The notes under the pieces were generated by a model. It worked only from the letters and a program-made list of their open reading frames with translations. It did not search any database and had not been told where the DNA came from. Below, one piece after another: positions 63,443 to 64,000 of a stretch of DNA of 64,000 bases (the stretch's first letter is position 1; each line of letters begins with the position of its first letter). The position numbers and the translations under genes were made by a program. The DNA comes from an uncultured Muribaculaceae bacterium (lineage in GTDB: Bacteria; Bacteroidota; Bacteroidia; Bacteroidales; Muribaculaceae): positions 57,982 through 121,981 of the forward strand of contig CAJTXL010000005.1 in assembly GCA_910583525.1 (NCBI GenBank), written 5' to 3'.

Positions 63443-64000
63443 TGTGTGGGTACGCATTGTCGGGCCGGCTCTTGGTCCGGCTGCACGGCTGAAGCAGAAA
63501 AGAGGTAAAAGGAACAAAAAACGTTGTCGGACGATAGAGTCGGCGTTTGCGGAGCGATATGGCGTGGGGTATTCCCGGGGTTATCGAGGGTGTCGGGCTT
63601 CCCGTGGCTGCTCGCGCCTAAAGGCGCGTTTGCCACGGGCTATCGCTGTTTATGCCACTCTGTGGCACGGACACCCCTAACGAGGTTTGGGACGGTTATA
63701 TGCCTGGTGTTCAACAACATGCCAAAGGCATGTCCCTACAAGCGGCGGTCGCAGGCGGCGGTGGCGGCGTCGGATGCAGGCGTCGGCGTTGACGGTCGCT
63801 GACGGTGGTGGCGTTGTCGGTTGCCGGCGGTGGCGCCGATTTGGCGCAGCATCCCCTTTTCTGTGATGCGTGGGCAGTATGTCAATGTGCGCTGTTGGGG
63901 TTTGTCACCGTTTTCGCTTTTGGCGGCGGAGGTGGCGGCCCGCCTGGTAGAGGGTGGATGGGAGCTTGCGGTGCCGGGTTGCGTTTTTCGGGGGTCTACA
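63443..64000. other. GC-rich noncoding tail with nested hairpins
   Basis: No convincing gene. A nested stem CCCGTGGC/GCCACGGG (63601-63608 with 63632-63639) encloses CGCGCC-TAAA-GGCGCG (63613-63628). GCCAC-TCT-GTGGC (63654-63666) and ACATGCC-AAA-GGCATGT (63717-63733) follow. After 63735 the sequence is biased to GGC/GGT triplets. Confidence 0.55.

Noticed and set aside
63524..63802. 92-codon plus-strand frame in the tail region
   Set aside because: Overlaps the nested hairpins and low-complexity DNA; no start signal or protein-like pattern.

Overview
The window looks like a piece of a Bacteroidales chromosome, most like a gut lineage such as Muribaculaceae. The evidence is the repeated Bacteroidetes -7 promoter signature TAnnTTTG (often with a TTG or TTTG about 19-20 bases upstream), few Shine-Dalgarno sites, PorX (the type IX secretion regulator), several secreted proteins ending in a type-IX-like sorting tail, BspA-type leucine-rich repeats, and family pairs typical of this order (DUF2851, DUF4294, DUF1460, DUF4840-like, DUF4325). 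Species cannot be named from sequence alone.

Layout. 1-2342: end of a PLP aminotransferase, an SPOUT RNA methyltransferase, a small membrane protein and a secreted M48 protease. 2449-7643: a lower-GC accessory stretch with lipoproteins, a BspA-like protein and a compact three-gene cassette (STAS/histidine-kinase-like ATPase, DUF4325 STAS-like protein, PIN nuclease), ending in a gene with a long hairpin-rich leader. 7753-13856: a membrane-anchored unknown, a GH31 glycosidase, riboflavin synthase and DUF2851. 14039-17259: a C25 (gingipain-like) protease coupled to a small LRR protein. 25780-17362 (minus): a secreted beta-1,3-glucan gene set (unknown single-module protein, GH16, GH128, Fn3/discoidin-like protein), all with sorting tails and without SusC/SusD. 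27865-25968 (minus): exbB-exbD-tonB. 27901-28232: a 332-bp MITE-like element. 28233-31222: pdxJ divergent from an ACT-like protein, nadK and a YgjP-type peptidase. 35076-31229 (minus): tRNA-Arg, DUF4294, xerD, subtilisin-like protease.

40529-35269 (minus) is a GDP-fucose/surface polysaccharide operon (gmd, fcl, WecA/MraY-type transferase, TolC-like protein, GNAT/FemAB-like protein). On the opposite strand at 40678-42504 sits an ATPase plus TOPRIM-like pair that resembles split OLD/PARIS/AbiL-type defence modules. 48629-42490 (minus) holds an ECF sigma factor, then porX, an LD-carboxypeptidase, a 50-residue Pmp3/YqaE protein, DUF1460, UDP-glucose dehydrogenase and a HAD phosphatase. 48989-56379 is the histidine utilisation operon (ftcD, a membrane protein, hutU, hutH, hutI), preceded by a striking nested dyad. 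56478-57749 encodes a Fic protein behind a 43-nt palindrome. 57779-61446 (minus) encodes a very unusual TIR-transmembrane-repeat protein that is frameshifted near its C-terminus. 61635-63320 is an OmpA/TPR lipoprotein; the last 560 bases are GC-rich noncoding sequence with nested hairpins.

Functional links. PorX and the neighbouring ECF sigma factor would control the secretion route used by the glycanases and the subtilisin. Imported glycan products and cofactors may depend on the ExbBD-TonB energiser. The best candidates for undescribed systems are the ATPase/STAS/PIN cassette, the ATPase-TOPRIM pair and the TIR-repeat protein.
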